Positions 1 through 6,875 of a stretch of DNA of 8,533 nt are shown here, in pieces. How positions within the stretch are numbered: the first letter of the stretch is position 1; every line of letters starts with the position of its first letter. The notes beneath the pieces are model-generated. The model did not search any database, was not told the DNA's origin, and saw only the letters and a list, made by a program, of their open reading frames with translations. A program made the position numbers and the translations under genes. Source of the DNA: CBDVBD01 sp965372135 (GTDB lineage: Bacteria > Electryoneota > RPQS01 > CBDVBD01); assembly GCA_965372135.1 (NCBI GenBank), contig CBDVBD010000143.1, positions 1-8,533 on the forward strand, in the 5' to 3' direction.

Positions 1-867
1 GAAGGTGATGTTATGGTGATCTATGCCGGCACGCACCGCACCGCGGAGTTCAGGGGAAAATCGCTTGGCGTATTCGGCGCCGAAGTGCATGCGACGGTCG
101 AACGTACTGGAGATTTCCGCATCACAAGCCACCAGCAAACCAGCCAAGGGACGCACCTCCACCCCACCAACAAATTGCACCGGGAACCGGTCGGCTTTGG
201 ATGAGCCCTGACTCCAATAATCAGTAGTATCCCAGGTGATTTTCATTTTCCGGTCGGAATTCAACAGATTGAAATCTTTGACACGCACCGCTACCACTAA
301 GAACCGGAAAGGCTTCACCCGGACACCGAAATCCATGCCGACGCCGTTGGCGTCCACCGGCTTATCTTCAGCAGTCATGTTAGGGTACAGAGAGTAGATC
401 ACCTTGACCGCCAGACCAACGCCGATTTTAGTAGAGTCCCCCACTCCGAATGCCATTTGGAAAACGTTATCATGCTGGTCAAGCCACCCATAGTGTAAGC
501 CGTCGAAGTCCCTGCCGTCAATGTCAGAGGTACTGGCATGGATCCACCCCAGTGCCACCCCGGCTTGCATGGGAGTATTTGGGGGTCGCAGAGGCAGCGC
601 TACACCAACGAAATAGTATTCCCGGTCCAAGGAAAGGGACCGCGTGGATATCGCCACTTCCCGGTGGGAAGTCCAGGGCATGGCGCCGGGGTTATAGTAG
701 AGCGCCCAGGGACCTTTGGCAACCGCCACATGTGCGTTGCCCATTCCCACGGCACGCGCTCCCAAGCCGATTCGGGTAAAGGCGCCGCTGTAGCCTCCGT
801 TTGTGCCGGAGAAGGCAGGGATTGTTATTAAGATGATGGTTAAGAATATCAAGCCGGTTGTTTTCAC
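1..867 (-). CDS. porV: PorV/UPF0164-type outer-membrane beta-barrel, N-terminal part (3' end outside window)
   Basis: In the T9SS, PorV is an outer-membrane barrel that collects cargo from SprA through the sorting domain and passes it to the PorU sortase. The frame runs from GTG 867 to the left edge, 289 residues without a stop. The signal peptide is MKTTGLIFLTIILITIPAFSG. It is followed by the family signature AFTRIGLGARAVGMGNAHVAVA (29-50), then WALYYNPG (54-61), and by amphipathic strands with Gly/aromatic ends (GVALGWIH, FQMAFGVGDS, IGVGLAVKVIYSL, MDFGVRVKP, VQFVGGVEVRP, MHFGAEYAK). The start is set by GGAG five bases upstream and the immediate Lys-led signal peptide. An earlier in-frame GTG would add unrelated residues. 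The gene begins 49 bp after the FG-GAP gene. PorV, PorQ and generic UPF0164 proteins look alike at the N-terminus, so the symbol rests partly on the neighbours: sprA and two sorting-domain cargoes. I am confident of the barrel family, less so of PorV itself. Confidence 0.75.
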   Translation of the reverse strand, partial: MKTTGLIFLTIILITIPAFSGTNGGYSGAFTRIGLGARAVGMGNAHVAVAKGPWALYYNPGAMPWTSHREVAISTRSLSLDREYYFVGVALPLRPPNTPMQAGVALGWIHASTSDIDGRDFDGLHYGWLDQHDNVFQMAFGVGDSTKIGVGLAVKVIYSLYPNMTAEDKPVDANGVGMDFGVRVKPFRFLVVAVRVKDFNLLNSDRKMKITWDTTDYWSQGSSKADRFPVQFVGGVEVRPLAGLLVACDAEISSTFDRRMHFGAEYAKRFSPELRGAVRAGIDHHNITF

Positions 868-872
868 TTGTG

Positions 873-876
873 CTCC
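873..876 (-). promoter_or_regulatory. Ribosome-binding site of the porV-like gene (GGAG, decides GTG start)
   Basis: On the minus strand GGAG is followed by five bases (CACAA) and then GTG at 867. This spacing supports a non-ATG start for a gene that has no ATG near its signal peptide. Confidence 0.7.
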
Positions 877-916
877 GAGTTCTAACGTATCAGGAATTGC
901 CCGCACTACGCAGGCT

Positions 917-3142
917 TTATTTCAGCAGTAACATTTTTTCCACGGCTTCGAAACCGTTGATTTCCAAGACCGCAAAGTACAGACCACTGGTTTTGGAACC
1001 TGCATCCCAGGACACGCGATAATGTCCCGGTGGTTGCGCTTGATCGATTAATTCCGCTACTGATTGACCCAAGACATTCCAGATGGATAAGGACACATGA
1101 CCCTGGGTCGGGATATCATAGGAAATCGTCACGGATGAATTGAAGGGATTAGGAAATGCCGGAAACAGGCGATAGTCAGTAACTATGCCCGATGATTTTT
1201 CCTTTTGAGGTACATCTAAAGGATGGAAAACATCTGATATAGTAAATTGCCCCAGGAAGTTCACCGGTGCTGTGATCCGATTGGTGGTTGGAATTACGGA
1301 AGCGCCGGGCACCAGCACAAACGGGTCTTCCTCTTGATCTCTTCGCCATAGTGTCAAATTATTCTCGTCCAAGTTGGAAATTTGATGCACAGTATATCGG
1401 AATGTAACTTGGATGATGGTGGCAAAGAGTTTGGTGGTGGTGATTTCCCACCAGACACTTGCGACTGGGGTAGTATATGGCGGAAAGGCGGGAGTGCGAG
1501 ACACCGTGACCTGTCCTGAGCCGCCGTTTGCGAAATCCACCCAGGCATATTGAGCGGGAAATCGGAGGTTGGGAAGATTGCCTGCCGGGGTTTCTCTGGT
1601 GCTGGAAAAGACCGGCTCGACACCATCACCGAATATCACATAGGTTTCTCCGGCAGAATCACCTCCCGGAGTATCTGCACCGGTGGCGCCTATGATTATT
1701 TCTCCGAATCCATCGCTGTCAATGTCTCCCACCGCCACGGCTTGCCCAACGAAATCGTTATCCAAAACTCCATAGATAATGATATCAGCTTGACCAACGC
1801 CCAAATTCATCCATAGAGGCAAGGGTGATCGTCCATAGATTAAGTAAGATATTCCAGCTTCGGTTTCACCGCCGACATCGGCATTCGGAACACCAAGCAA
1901 CAGATCGCCGTGACCGTCAGCATTGACATCGCCTACTGCCAATGCACCGCCGGTATTATCGTTAGGTTCGGCTCCGGAAACCAACATATCCGGTGGTGTA
2001 GTGTTGAGATCGATAATGGGATACAAGAATGAAGCCCCCGTAAGTACATATATCTCCCCAGCATCGCCTCCACCAACGGAGGTGGCATATGGTGCGCCAA
2101 CGATGATGTCTTGATACCCATCGTTATTCATATCACCGATGGCAACACCGGTGCCTAAGCGATCACCGGCTTCGGCACCAAGAATATGGACATCCGCGGT
2201 GACATTGGCTAAATTTATGGTATCCGGCGTCGAACCCTCACCATATAAGAGATAAGCGATCCCGGCGTGTAACCGCCCTTCAGGATTAACTTGCGGCGTC
2301 CCGATGAGGAGGTCGTCGTACACGTCACCATTCACATCACCGGTAGCAAGTGCAGCACCCAAATGATTAGAGGCGGCTTCGGCTTGTATGGTAAGATCAG
2401 CCGGTTGGGAATGCAATTCAATTTCAGCTTCCCAGTTATCGTTTCCCCAGAAGGCATAGATTTCACCGCCGTCAGTTGCGTTGGGGATATCGGCATAAGG
2501 TGCGCTGACAACCAGATCGGCAATGCCGTCGCCATTGATTTCCCCGCAGGCAACCGCTTCACCTAATCTATAACCACTGCCGCCGCCGACAATAATCACA
2601 TCGGCGGAATCCACCGACAGATCCCTTTCCGGAGGGAACACATCACCTCCGAACAACACATAGACACGCCCGGCGTGAGATCCAAAACTCGAATAAGAAT
2701 ACAATGCGCCGATTACCAGATCATCGAAGCCGTCCCCATTTAAGTCACCACTGGCTAACGCGCTGCCGGACCATTCGTTTTCCACCATACCGTAAATGGT
2801 GACGTCGGCATTGGTTTGCGTGAGATCGATGGTATCGGGAAAGGTTTGGGCTCCAAAGAAGATATAGGTTCGACCGGCACCGACGCCGACAGGACCATCG
2901 GCACGCGGAGCGCTGGTTACCAGATCCTTATAACCATCGCCGTTCAAGTCACCAAAGGCGCAGGCTGCGGATCCTAATTTGCCAACCGCTTCCGCTCCTC
3001 GAATGCGGATGTCTTCCTCTCCTTGTGCCAAATAAAATTCTCCCGGCAACGGGTCGGGAAATCCCACTGCCAGCGGAACCATCAGCCATACAAACACTAA
3101 CAGCCACTGGATATTGCTATGTGTTTTGGTTTGGGTGGTCAA
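917..3142 (-). CDS. Secreted seven-bladed FG-GAP (integrin-alpha-like) propeller protein with C-terminal T9SS sorting domain
   Basis: A 741-residue surface or secreted protein. The signal peptide is about residues 1-27 (hydrophobic WLLVFVWLMVPLAVG). Residues 43-506 hold seven FG-GAP blades, each with a calcium-binding loop of the DxNxDGxxD type at 65, 133, 201, 269, 337, 405 and 473. Residues about 520-637 form a further beta-rich domain (NLDENNLTLWRR, then a final 'GQFTISD' strand) of the type often seen before sorting domains. Residues 657-741 are a typical T9SS type-A sorting domain: FPAFPNPFNSS, VSLSIWNVLGQ, GHYRVSWD, SGLYFAVL, ending VEKMLLLK. Seven blades fit one closed propeller, with N-terminal strands completing the last blade. 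FG-GAP propellers commonly bind protein or glycan ligands; the ligand here is unknown. The start is TTG 3142: an in-frame TAA lies directly upstream, AAAGGG sits six bases before it, and no better start precedes the signal peptide. It follows the Asp-box gene by 21 bp. Confidence 0.88.
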   Translation of the reverse strand: MTTQTKTHSNIQWLLVFVWLMVPLAVGFPDPLPGEFYLAQGEEDIRIRGAEAVGKLGSAACAFGDLNGDGYKDLVTSAPRADGPVGVGAGRTYIFFGAQTFPDTIDLTQTNADVTIYGMVENEWSGSALASGDLNGDGFDDLVIGALYSYSSFGSHAGRVYVLFGGDVFPPERDLSVDSADVIIVGGGSGYRLGEAVACGEINGDGIADLVVSAPYADIPNATDGGEIYAFWGNDNWEAEIELHSQPADLTIQAEAASNHLGAALATGDVNGDVYDDLLIGTPQVNPEGRLHAGIAYLLYGEGSTPDTINLANVTADVHILGAEAGDRLGTGVAIGDMNNDGYQDIIVGAPYATSVGGGDAGEIYVLTGASFLYPIIDLNTTPPDMLVSGAEPNDNTGGALAVGDVNADGHGDLLLGVPNADVGGETEAGISYLIYGRSPLPLWMNLGVGQADIIIYGVLDNDFVGQAVAVGDIDSDGFGEIIIGATGADTPGGDSAGETYVIFGDGVEPVFSSTRETPAGNLPNLRFPAQYAWVDFANGGSGQVTVSRTPAFPPYTTPVASVWWEITTTKLFATIIQVTFRYTVHQISNLDENNLTLWRRDQEEDPFVLVPGASVIPTTNRITAPVNFLGQFTISDVFHPLDVPQKEKSSGIVTDYRLFPAFPNPFNSSVTISYDIPTQGHVSLSIWNVLGQSVAELIDQAQPPGHYRVSWDAGSKTSGLYFAVLEINGFEAVEKMLLLK
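920..1174 (-). other. T9SS type-A C-terminal sorting domain of the FG-GAP protein
   Basis: Residues 657-741 carry the usual order of elements: PNPFNSS, an amphipathic strand pair, VSLSIWNVLGQ, a Gly-His-Tyr turn followed by VSWDAGS, SGLYFAVL, and a hydrophobic C-terminal strand ending in Lys (KMLLLK). This matches the consensus of cleavable T9SS sorting signals as known from Bacteroidota and other FCB phyla. Confidence 0.88.
1625..3016 (-). repeat. Seven tandem FG-GAP blades with exact 68-residue (204-bp) period
   Basis: Calcium-loop motifs start at residues 65 (DLNGDGYKD), 133 (DLNGDGFDD), 201 (EINGDGIAD), 269 (DVNGDVYDD), 337 (DMNNDGYQD), 405 (DVNADGHGD) and 473 (DIDSDGFGE). Each interval is exactly 68 residues. 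Blades share a pattern: calcium loop, 'LVIGAP', an Ala-Gly-x-x-Tyr-Val-x-x-Gly strand, 'IDL', 'ADVxIxG' and 'LGxAxAxG'. The sequences between have diverged, so this is protein-level periodicity rather than a recent DNA tandem repeat. Confidence 0.92.
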
Positions 3143-3148
3143 TTATTT

Positions 3149-3154
3149 CCCTTT
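3149..3154 (-). promoter_or_regulatory. Ribosome-binding site of the FG-GAP gene (AAAGGG, decides TTG start)
   Basis: AAAGGG is followed by six bases (AAATAA) and TTG at 3142. The in-frame TAA immediately before the TTG excludes any longer version, so TTG is the only plausible start before the signal peptide. Confidence 0.7.
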
Positions 3155-3163
3155 CCAATGACA

Positions 3164-4672
3164 TCAATCCAGTATCACGACTTTTCCCCAATGTTCCCGG
3201 TCTCCGGCTTTCAATAGGTAGAAATACGTCCCGTTGGCGACCAGGTCGCTTCGATCGTTCCTGCCGTCCCATTCCTCGAATTGGTCTCCCTGAGGTCGTT
3301 GGATGCCATCCACTACGGTCTTGACCAGCGTCATGGAGAAGTCATAGATTTTCAGCGTGACCGGTGACGGGCTGTCCAGGTCATATTGGAAACGTACCAC
3401 CGGATACCGGGTGGGAGAAAAGGGGTTGGGATAGGCATAAGTAGCCGGGGCGCCACCCTGGCGAGTAGGTTCGAAAGCCCGGTACACCGTCCAATGGATG
3501 CCGCCGTCCGGCGATGATGCCAAACCGTCCACCGTTCCTACCCATAAGGTTCCCAAATAGGACAGTACAGAATATACCCGGCGTTCGTGGATGACGACAC
3601 CGGTCTGGTGATCACGGATGACCGGGAAAGTCAACCAGGTCTGTCCCCAATCGTCGGATTTCCATAAGCCGCGGTCATCGGCGATATAGGCGATGGAATC
3701 CTCAAATCCGAAATTATGCCCTCGAATGCCTTCCAGCACCACGTCCCAGTCGGCGCCTTCGTTGTCGGAAACCGACACACCGTAGTATTCAGTGGCACCT
3801 TCCGCTCGCCAGGTGCTTGCCCATAATACACTGCGACCCTGGGCGTTCTGCACCGCCAAGGCGGTGACAAAGTTGCCGGAAATACCGGAATTGATGTGAT
3901 CGAACAACTCCCAGGTCTCGCCTTCGTCGCGGGACATGGCGATTCCCGCAGCAGATCCAGTCCATAGTAATCCGCTGTCATATACCACGGCAAAGGCTAT
4001 GTGCCCGATGTTTCGTGCGGGACGGAACGCGGCACCGTCGGGGGTAATCACTTCCCAGTCATACCGTCCGAGACTCAAGCTGTCAATTGAGTAGAACGAA
4101 TGCCGGCGCAGTCCGCCGCCTTTAGAGGTAATCCAGATATAGTTAGACGATATCGCGATATCGTAAGTGATGTTGTCCACGTGGGTGGTGGTGGGCCAAT
4201 AGCCCAGACTGTCGGAAAAGCCGGTTTCATTCACCGGGACTCGGGGATCCACCGGTTGGGCGATATGGGTCCAGCTTTCCCCCCGGTCTAAGCTGTATGA
4301 CAAACCGCCACCGGCGCCCGATATGCCGACGGTAGTGTCAAAGGCAGTGGCTACGATGATAATGGAGTCGGTGACCACCAGTGCGGATACGCCGCCTTTT
4401 CCGATACCGTGATTTTCGTTCCATGTTCGCCACACCGAATCCGGCGGGGGATCGAAATTGCTGACACCGTTACCAGTGGATGCCCAAATGGTGGAGTCCA
4501 GGGTTCCGGGGCGGATATCCACGATGACATTTCCCCCCAAGCGATCTATCGGCTCGGTTTGCTCGTCAACGGATAATTGATAACTTTTGATGCCCGGCGC
4601 TACCTGAGTGTAACCTACGGAAAGTATGCATCCCACCAGCAGTATCGTTATGATCAACGTAATATATCTCAT
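3164..4672 (-). CDS. Secreted Asp-box (BNR-like) beta-propeller protein with C-terminal T9SS sorting domain
   Basis: A 502-residue exported protein. After the signal peptide it has a beta-propeller with five Asp-box motifs (S-x-D-x-G-x-x-W style): SLDRGESW (127-134), SRDEGETW (247-254), SDNEGADW (302-309), SDDWGQTW (339-346) and SPDGGIHW (387-394). Between them are Trp-Gly-Thr blade openers (LWTGSAAGI, LWVGTVDGL). Residues 412-502 form a T9SS type-A sorting/FlgD-Ig-like domain: YAYPNPFSP, VTLKIYDFSMTLVKTV, EEWDGRND, GTYFYLL, GKVVILD. Such domains direct cargo through SprA and are usually cleaved on the surface. No sialidase active-site set is apparent, so Asp boxes here indicate fold, not enzyme activity. 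I chose ATG 4672: ATGA overlap with the previous stop, AAGGAG six bases upstream, and a signal peptide that starts at once (MRYITLIITILLVG). Starting at 4705 would put 11 polar residues before it. Export is ambiguous: LVGC at 12-15 is a lipobox, whereas GYT|QVAP at 20-26 would be a signal peptidase I site. Confidence 0.85.
   Translation of the reverse strand: MRYITLIITILLVGCILSVGYTQVAPGIKSYQLSVDEQTEPIDRLGGNVIVDIRPGTLDSTIWASTGNGVSNFDPPPDSVWRTWNENHGIGKGGVSALVVTDSIIIVATAFDTTVGISGAGGGLSYSLDRGESWTHIAQPVDPRVPVNETGFSDSLGYWPTTTHVDNITYDIAISSNYIWITSKGGGLRRHSFYSIDSLSLGRYDWEVITPDGAAFRPARNIGHIAFAVVYDSGLLWTGSAAGIAMSRDEGETWELFDHINSGISGNFVTALAVQNAQGRSVLWASTWRAEGATEYYGVSVSDNEGADWDVVLEGIRGHNFGFEDSIAYIADDRGLWKSDDWGQTWLTFPVIRDHQTGVVIHERRVYSVLSYLGTLWVGTVDGLASSPDGGIHWTVYRAFEPTRQGGAPATYAYPNPFSPTRYPVVRFQYDLDSPSPVTLKIYDFSMTLVKTVVDGIQRPQGDQFEEWDGRNDRSDLVANGTYFYLLKAGDREHWGKVVILD
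3167..3439 (-). other. T9SS type-A / FlgD-Ig-like C-terminal domain of the Asp-box protein
   Basis: Residues 412-502 show PNPFSP, a strand pair (VVRFQYDLD, VTLKIYDFSM), EEWDGRND, NGTYFYLLKAG and a last strand GKVVILD. The overall order fits a sorting domain, but the last residue is Asp instead of the common Lys/Arg, and the WDGRND element is the form shared with FlgD-Ig-like modules. Confidence 0.8.
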
Positions 4673-5919
4673 CGGTCTCTCCTTTCCGTTTGGAAAGGAT
4701 TGCACATCCGATCATCTCGGACAGGCGGTGGCAGTCGATTCGGCAAAATAGGGGCGTTCGATAATCCGGACGGTGGTGGCAGTACCCACATAGTCTGAGT
4801 GGAGTCGGATTGCTGCCCAACCAGGTCTTCCACCATGAAAGTAAAGTCGTATTTCCCAGGAGTGTTGTGGGAAAACAGGACAATTCCCACGGAATAAGTG
4901 CCATCGCCGGCGGTTTGATCTGCGCCATAGCCATCGTCAAATAAGTAGAACACTCCCGGTATCGGAACTGTGTCATTCAATACCGTAGTGAAGGTTACTT
5001 CAGCGATATCCGTCAAGGTTTGATCGTCATCCACATCCAAGAAAATATTGGTAGTGTCCGATCCCACCTCAGGCAGGGGCAAGTAGAATGTATCTATCAT
5101 TACCAGATTAGAGATAGTCGGGGGTTCATTTTCCACATAGACCTGCTGCGTTAAAGGTCCAGCGATTTCGTGGAAGGTGTCTTCGGCATAGAATTCGAAA
5201 GGATACGACCCCAAGATACCCGCTGCAAAGGAGGCATCGATTTCCAGCGACCAACGGTTGTCGGCACTGGGACCGGACAGCTCTAAGTCGCTCTTCCCTG
5301 AGCCCACTACATCCAGCCAGACATGAGTCACCGAATCCAGGTCGTCGGGTTCGATAGCTCTTACGGACAACACTAACAAGCTGTCAAAGCCGCTTATAAG
5401 GGTGTCCGGCAGCAGGATATCCTCTAACGTGGGCGGTGTATTGGCGCGTACTTCCACCGCAACTTCCAGCGGTTGTGCGGAATGACCGTCGTTGTCGGTG
5501 ACCTCAAAGCGGAAGGTAACCTGAGTGGGTTGATCCACGAATTGCCCGGTGATCCGCCGGCTGAAAAAGCCGTCCAAGGGAATCAGATCGCCGCTGATGG
5601 CAGTCGCCCAGGGCGGATGCGGTGTCACCGAATATTGCGAACCGTCATCCAACAAGCTGAAAGTATCGATCACGGTGTTTCCACTCAGGATAGTACCCAG
5701 CATGGTCTGTAGGTTAGCGGGTCCCTGGGCGTCTTCCACGATGATCATTATCCGGTCCGATCTGAGAGAGTTATACGCCATTTTCGCCGGCAATTCCCAG
5801 TCGGTGATCACTGGGGTTGGGTTTTCGGGACCGGTACTGGTATCTTCTTCACAGCCCGTTCCCAATAGTATCAACAACAGGAAAGGTAGTATAAAGGTCC
5901 AATAAGACCGATGGCTCAT
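4669..5919 (-). CDS. Envelope lipoprotein with three Ig-like segments
   Basis: The 416-residue protein is of unknown function. The N-terminus is a lipoprotein signal: two basic residues, a hydrophobic run (FILPFLLLILLG) and Gly-Thr-Gly-Cys at 20-23, followed by Glu-Glu-Asp-Thr-Ser-Thr-Gly-Pro. Gly at -3 is not a textbook lipobox, but Gly-Cys followed by acidic residues is common in FCB-group lipoproteins, and acidic residues after Cys resemble the Bacteroidota surface-export signal (inference). The body looks like three Ig-like/cadherin-like beta-sandwiches at about 36-158, 160-263 and 265-378. The second and third open with similar motifs (NTPPTLEDILLPDTL and NEPPTISNLVMIDTF). The third has the acidic loop LFDDGYGADQTAGDGTYS (326-343), which recurs in extracellular Ig-like domains. 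The tail (380-416) is Pro-rich then basic. ATG 5919 lies 26 bp after the previous gene, with GAGG five bases upstream. The stop overlaps the next start as ATGA. It may be a structural or tethering protein, which is inference. Confidence 0.8.
   Translation of the reverse strand: MSHRSYWTFILPFLLLILLGTGCEEDTSTGPENPTPVITDWELPAKMAYNSLRSDRIMIIVEDAQGPANLQTMLGTILSGNTVIDTFSLLDDGSQYSVTPHPPWATAISGDLIPLDGFFSRRITGQFVDQPTQVTFRFEVTDNDGHSAQPLEVAVEVRANTPPTLEDILLPDTLISGFDSLLVLSVRAIEPDDLDSVTHVWLDVVGSGKSDLELSGPSADNRWSLEIDASFAAGILGSYPFEFYAEDTFHEIAGPLTQQVYVENEPPTISNLVMIDTFYLPLPEVGSDTTNIFLDVDDDQTLTDIAEVTFTTVLNDTVPIPGVFYLFDDGYGADQTAGDGTYSVGIVLFSHNTPGKYDFTFMVEDLVGQQSDSTQTMWVLPPPSGLSNAPILPNRLPPPVRDDRMCNPFQTERRDR
4679..4684 (-). 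promoter_or_regulatory. Ribosome-binding site of the Asp-box gene (AAGGAG, inside preceding gene)
   Basis: AAGGAG lies six bases before ATG 4672 and is part of the last codons of the lipoprotein gene (GAA AGG AGA GAC CGA TGA). The Glu-Arg-Arg tail of the lipoprotein is therefore dictated partly by this site. Confidence 0.85.
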
Positions 5920-5945
5920 GGTTTCCTCACATTCTGAGCTGGTCG

Positions 5946-6875
5946 TTAGGATGGGGTATCCATTATTGTATCGTCAACAAGCAACCCCCACCGCAGCCCC
6001 TTGTTGCTAAAGTAAATCATTTCCACTTTGATTGCTTCCAATACCCCCAGTAATACCGCTGTTCCTCCGGCAAGGATCGGCGCACGATCCGAAGGCAGAT
6101 ACGGAAGTGCTGCGATATCATCCACCGACATGCCGGCGAATTGCAGCCATTTTTCCCTTATATTGGACAAAATCACCGGAACCGGATCAAAGCGCCACAG
6201 CTCGGATAAATGTACTCTAAGGGCAAGTGCCGCCAAAGTCGATGCCGTTCCTCCCACCGCCACGACCGGTCCGGTTGCTCCGGTTATACTATCAGGAAGC
6301 TTTGCCAGTTCCGCCAATACCGCATACTGGATGTCATTAACCTGGGTCGAGGTTAATGGCTGCGTTGGTATCCAAGATTGAGTCAAGGACACCGCCCCCA
6401 AGGGGAGGCTTACCGATTCTATAATCTGAGCACCTTTGCCCAATACGCATTCGGACGACCCGCCGCCCACATCCACCACCCGGATAAGACCAGAGTGATC
6501 CGGGAAATCCAATATGGTGCCCAAGAAGGTGTACCGGGCTTCATCCTCGCCGGATATCACCCGAATTTCCAAGCCCAGTTCCGATCGCACCCGGTCCAAG
6601 AATTCCTGAGTATTCACGGCTTTGCGCAGAGCAGCAGTCCCCACGGCACGGACCGTATCGGCTCGCAGGACTTGGGCACGGGAAACCAAATTCCGCAACA
6701 AGTGCAGGTTCCGTTCTTGTACTTCCTTTAGTAACCCGCCATCAGGTGTTAGGTTCCAACCCAAACCATTCGGGGTAATCGACTCCTCCAGAAGCCGCCA
6801 GCGACCGTCATCCCCAAGTTCCGCCACCAGGAACAGGGTGGAATTGGAACCGATGTCAATCGCGGCGCGGATCAC
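5946..6875 (-). CDS. Short Ppx/GppA-family phosphatase (exopolyphosphatase / pppGpp phosphohydrolase)
   Basis: Ppx/GppA enzymes (ASKHA fold) remove terminal phosphate from polyphosphate or from pppGpp. This 309-residue protein is the compact two-lobe form without the C-terminal HD-like extension of E. coli Ppx (about 510 residues). Motifs in order: AAIDIGSNST (4-13, phosphate loop 1), VGTAALRKAVN (78-88), ISGEDEARYTFLG (107-119, E112 at the catalytic Glu position), VVDVGGGSSE (133-142, phosphate loop 2), SVSLPLGAVSLT (154-165), VAVGGTAST (205-213) and SDRAPILAGG (262-271). No signal peptide, so cytoplasmic. I chose GTG 6875: it overlaps the preceding TGA by 4 bp, has AGGTGAG just upstream, and starts at MIRAAIDIGSNS as is usual for the family. 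A longer frame from 6950 would add 25 unrelated residues. Whether the substrate is polyphosphate or pppGpp cannot be told from sequence. Its place in a secretion operon is unexplained. Confidence 0.9.
   Translation of the reverse strand: MIRAAIDIGSNSTLFLVAELGDDGRWRLLEESITPNGLGWNLTPDGGLLKEVQERNLHLLRNLVSRAQVLRADTVRAVGTAALRKAVNTQEFLDRVRSELGLEIRVISGEDEARYTFLGTILDFPDHSGLIRVVDVGGGSSECVLGKGAQIIESVSLPLGAVSLTQSWIPTQPLTSTQVNDIQYAVLAELAKLPDSITGATGPVVAVGGTASTLAALALRVHLSELWRFDPVPVILSNIREKWLQFAGMSVDDIAALPYLPSDRAPILAGGTAVLLGVLEAIKVEMIYFSNKGLRWGLLVDDTIMDTPS

Noticed and set aside
450..831. Two overlapping plus-strand open frames (109 and 97 codons) opposite the PorV-like gene
   Set aside because: The minus strand here encodes a clear PorV/UPF0164 barrel with signal peptide and ribosome-binding site. 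The plus-strand translations are Arg/Pro/His-rich with no family resemblance.
868..916. Promoter or terminator in the longest intergenic gap
   Set aside because: The 49 bp show no stem-loop with a T-run and no convincing -35/-10 pair, only the GGAG site of the next gene.
1625..3016. CRISPR-like or DNA tandem repeat
   Set aside because: The 204-bp period comes from protein blades. Nucleotide sequences of the units differ too much and lie wholly within one reading frame.
3117..3164. 15-codon mini-ORF starting at an ATG that overlaps the Asp-box stop (TGATG)
   Set aside because: It has no binding site of its own and runs out of frame into the FG-GAP gene. A reinitiation role cannot be supported from sequence alone.
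3631..3993. 120-codon minus-strand frame inside the Asp-box gene
   Set aside because: The Asp-box motifs in the main frame lie in this interval and are clearly real; this is a shadow frame.
4673..4705. Longer version of the Asp-box protein starting at 4705
   Set aside because: It would place 11 polar residues before the signal peptide and would swallow the AAGGAG site that serves ATG 4672.
4566..4976. 136-codon minus-strand frame across the lipoprotein/Asp-box junction
   Set aside because: It overlaps two well-supported genes in another frame, has a random-looking composition and no matching domain.
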